DNA of 6,996 nt, taken from assembly GCA_023252395.1 (NCBI GenBank), contig JAJPDY010000060.1, forward strand, positions 1-6,996, read 5' to 3'. Positions 4,854 to 6,996 of the stretch are shown in pieces; position 1 is the first letter of the stretch; every line of letters begins with the position of its first letter. The notes under the pieces were generated by a model, which worked only from the letters and a program-made list of their open reading frames with translations, did not search any database and had not been told where the DNA came from. The position numbers were made by a program, and so were the translations under genes. This DNA is from Nitrososphaera sp. (GTDB lineage: Archaea > Thermoproteota > Nitrososphaeria > Nitrososphaerales > Nitrososphaeraceae).

Positions 4854-6996
4854 TTGAATAAAAAGGGCGCAGTAGCAGCTATAATTGCTGTTGTCATAGC
4901 AGCAGGTGCAATTGCTGCCTATTCATCAAATATGTTTTCACCAAAGACTGCCCAGAATAATGAAAACGATAATACTCCAAGCCAGCAGCCGTCTGAATCA
5001 GGCAACCAGACAACAAATATTCAGACTGTACACATTGACAAGAATAACAAGACAAGTGGTAATTCTACCGCTAATAACGAAAATACTAGTATCAGTAGCA
5101 ATGAATCCAGTTCGAGCAATACTGGCCAATCCGCAGTATCAACAATACCAGCATCGTCGGGAAATTCTACAACTGCAAATAATACTATAATTGCCAATAA
5201 TACAATAACCATCAATAAGCCTGTTTACAATAACGATACCGTCATTTACCAACCAGTCACCATCGATATCAATCAGTACGAGACAAAGATAAAGCAGACC
5301 CTAAAGATATCCGAGAATGACAAAATCACAGTCAACAAGGAGGGCAATATCATTGTCAATAATAATGACAAGAAAATACGCATTCCATCTCCATCGACTA
5401 CGGGTACTTATGCTCTAACAATCCGTGCAGCAAGGTTGCCCTCAGATAGCTGGAGCGGCAAATTTGCTGATGACCATATAGGCATGTACGTTTCTGTCTA
5501 TGACCTGACGGGCAAACAGATTAAGACAGGATTTGCTGACGAAATTGGATTAAAAATTACAGGATTAAAGAATGCGCTCTACCTTGTTTATCCTGCGGAT
5601 TGCGATAATTGCGCAGGCACAAAGAATGACATTCTATTCCAAAAATGGGAAGATGGAAGCAAAGACAGGCCAAGGATGATTCCTGCTGGAAGCGACATTA
5701 CAGCCTCTTACTCTCTGAAGGCGCCCAACTCTAATCAGCCATCACAACAGCCGCATGAAGACCCTGTGACGATAACGGTGAAAAACTTACCGGCAGCTGC
5801 AAAGGTTGGAGATACCATCAATTTTACAGGTAGTGTAAAATCTAATACAAAAGAAATCACTGTCAAGCAAGGCGACACAATTCAGATGTGGGAGGCAGAT
5901 AACGTTGCCGAGCCTACCCATCAAGGGGACAAGCCAATCAGGGAGTTCACATTAGATAATGATAAGAAATTCTTAGGCTCTTGGCTAGTGCAAGCACTTG
6001 ACGGCACAGGTTGCCCTTCAACAGAGCCCAACTGCGAAACAATCCAGAAGGACGATATGCACAAACTTGAACTCTATTTCGTATATGTTAATCATGATAT
6101 TATTAGCAAAGCAAGCGCTGCCGTTCCTGCTTCAACCGTTACTGAAAACTTGGGAAATAGTAGCGAAGGTTACTATTGGAGCAAAGTATACAAGCTCGGT
6201 GTCGAGGACATCTCAAAAGAACTTCAGGTAAGCGCAGGTATTGTGAAGTTTGCACCTAATCCCGCCATGATAGGTGATAGTGTAGTTATTACCGGCTACG
6301 TTACATCACCTGCATTTAGTCCAGAGGGTGAAGCGATGGTCTATGGTAGCACAATACACAATTCCAACGGAACTATTGGAACAGCTGCTGTTAGAAATGT
6401 TAGGGCCATTCCTGTTCAAGGGGGCGGGATTGTGTATCAAGGTGAATTTACTATAGAATTTGATGTAACAGCTCTGGATAATGATGCTACAAAGGACATC
6501 TTTGAATTTAAGGCGACCTATGTTCCAAGTGCCTACGAGCCTAATGCAGTCGTATCTAACATCAAGCCGCCATCTGTCCTGACGATAATTACCCAAGATG
6601 AAATTCCACAACAGCCGCCAATAGGAAACACCAGCAAGCCAAGCGTGACACTCCAAATGGACAAGGAGTCATACTCTACGGGAGAAAGCGCAAGGCTATT
6701 TGGAGATGTCAAGCCTATACCAATACAACCGAAAAGTGGTGTAATCCCACAACTTCTAGTTATCGTGTACAATTCTAAAGCGCAGCCATTTACGAGTGAG
6801 AGCATAGAGCCTGATTCACAAACAGGTCAATACGAATTCCTTTTCAGCTTGACCGCCGATGGTAACGCGGAATCTGCTGTTATTCCGGGCACTTGGTCGG
6901 TGAATGCTTCATACGACAATGGAGCAGTTAATGCAACAACTACTTTTAAAGTCGTGGATAATACAACTATTGCAGGCAACGTAATAGAAGGAACGG
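4854..6996 (+). CDS. Large membrane-anchored or secreted surface protein with glycosylation-rich stalk and Ig-like domains, 3' end cut by the window
   Basis: The frame is open for 714 codons from TTG (4854-4856) to the right edge with no stop. TTG is the only start after the in-frame TAA at 4836-4838. Residues 5-23 (GAVAAIIAVVIAAGAIAAY) after MNKK form a signal peptide or N-terminal anchor. Residues 30-130 are a low-complexity Asn/Ser/Thr stalk with nine N-x-S/T sequons (N51, N65, N70, N77, N83, N104, N109, N115, N127). A beta-rich domain at about 185-288 contains a CxxC (C250, C253) and WEDGS (265-269), a pattern I associate with thaumarchaeal exoproteins. Three Ig-like units follow, each opened by a G-D/E-x-hydrophobic turn: GDTINFTG (319-326), GDSVVITG (474-481) and YSTGESARLFG (607-617). 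The first unit also holds C387 and C394. The third ends GTWSVNASYDNG and TTTFKV, typical of extracellular adhesin or S-layer-associated repeats. The function is unknown; a cell-surface structural or adhesive role is inferred. Base composition is A+T-richer than in the block to its left. Confidence 0.88.
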   Translation, partial: MNKKGAVAAIIAVVIAAGAIAAYSSNMFSPKTAQNNENDNTPSQQPSESGNQTTNIQTVHIDKNNKTSGNSTANNENTSISSNESSSSNTGQSAVSTIPASSGNSTTANNTIIANNTITINKPVYNNDTVIYQPVTIDINQYETKIKQTLKISENDKITVNKEGNIIVNNNDKKIRIPSPSTTGTYALTIRAARLPSDSWSGKFADDHIGMYVSVYDLTGKQIKTGFADEIGLKITGLKNALYLVYPADCDNCAGTKNDILFQKWEDGSKDRPRMIPAGSDITASYSLKAPNSNQPSQQPHEDPVTITVKNLPAAAKVGDTINFTGSVKSNTKEITVKQGDTIQMWEADNVAEPTHQGDKPIREFTLDNDKKFLGSWLVQALDGTGCPSTEPNCETIQKDDMHKLELYFVYVNHDIISKASAAVPASTVTENLGNSSEGYYWSKVYKLGVEDISKELQVSAGIVKFAPNPAMIGDSVVITGYVTSPAFSPEGEAMVYGSTIHNSNGTIGTAAVRNVRAIPVQGGGIVYQGEFTIEFDVTALDNDATKDIFEFKATYVPSAYEPNAVVSNIKPPSVLTIITQDEIPQQPPIGNTSKPSVTLQMDKESYSTGESARLFGDVKPIPIQPKSGVIPQLLVIVYNSKAQPFTSESIEPDSQTGQYEFLFSLTADGNAESAVIPGTWSVNASYDNGAVNATTTFKVVDNTTIAGNVIEGT
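5175..5210 (+). repeat. Tandem 18-bp duplication inside the stalk coding region
   Basis: Two adjacent 18-nt units, 5175-5192 and 5193-5210, match at 14 of 18 positions and encode the repeated residues ANNTI, each carrying one N-glycosylation sequon. This looks like in-frame expansion of the stalk by slippage or duplication. Confidence 0.6.

Noticed and set aside
4906..5215. Plus- and minus-strand open frames over the stalk region
   Set aside because: They are by-products of the low-complexity AAT/ACA-rich stalk. The continuous main frame explains the sequence.
6306..6805. Two overlapping minus-strand open frames within the surface-protein gene
   Set aside because: They oppose a 714-codon frame with clear domain repeats, overlap each other in different frames and show no recognisable product.
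1..6996. CRISPR array, insertion sequence or defence island
   Set aside because: No regularly spaced direct repeats, transposase motifs, terminal inverted repeats with target duplication, or nuclease/toxin families were seen on either strand.

Overview
The window reads as an ammonia-oxidising thaumarchaeon of the Nitrososphaera type. This is inferred from protein content, not from a marker gene. The evidence is an archaea-only GatD-GatE pair, an archaeal-type NMN adenylyltransferase, TATA-like boxes about 25-30 nt upstream of starts with almost no leader, and a large N-anchored surface protein with domain wording familiar from thaumarchaeal exoproteins. No rRNA, tRNA, CRISPR array, transposase or integrase was found.

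Left block, 1-4070, all on the minus strand and G+C-richer. In transcription order it holds an NMN adenylyltransferase (4070-3531), a 130-residue protein of unknown function (3497-3105), a MarC-family six-helix membrane protein (3079-2468), GatD (2433-1102) and GatE (1073 to beyond the left edge, 357 residues visible). GatD and GatE form the archaeal amidotransferase that turns Glu-tRNA(Gln) into Gln-tRNA(Gln). The genes are packed 25-34 nt apart. Each gap fits a TATA-like octamer lying on or just after the upstream stop codon, with the next start about 25-30 nt downstream. The block may therefore be a chain of individually promoted, leaderless genes rather than one simple operon.

Middle, 4071-4853. 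A 111-nt spacer carries the NMN adenylyltransferase promoter and small hairpins. Next comes a decayed DinB/Dpo4-type Y-family DNA polymerase gene (4652-4182, minus). It keeps its first part and the catalytic SIDEAF region but has an in-frame TAG and lacks the rest of the polymerase. A 201-nt divergent spacer follows.

Right block, 4854-6996, plus strand and A+T-richer. A single reading frame stays open for 714 codons to the right edge. It encodes a secreted or membrane-anchored protein with an N-terminal hydrophobic helix, an Asn/Ser/Thr-rich stalk with nine N-glycosylation sequons, a domain with a CxxC and a WEDGS motif, and at least three Ig-like beta-sandwich units. It is probably a cell-surface protein of unknown specific role.

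None of the seven genes appears to start with ATG; the inferred starts are all GTG or TTG. I do not see a complete new defence or mobile system. The points most worth a second look are the stop/TATA/leaderless arrangement, the broken polymerase gene and the glycoprotein-like surface protein.
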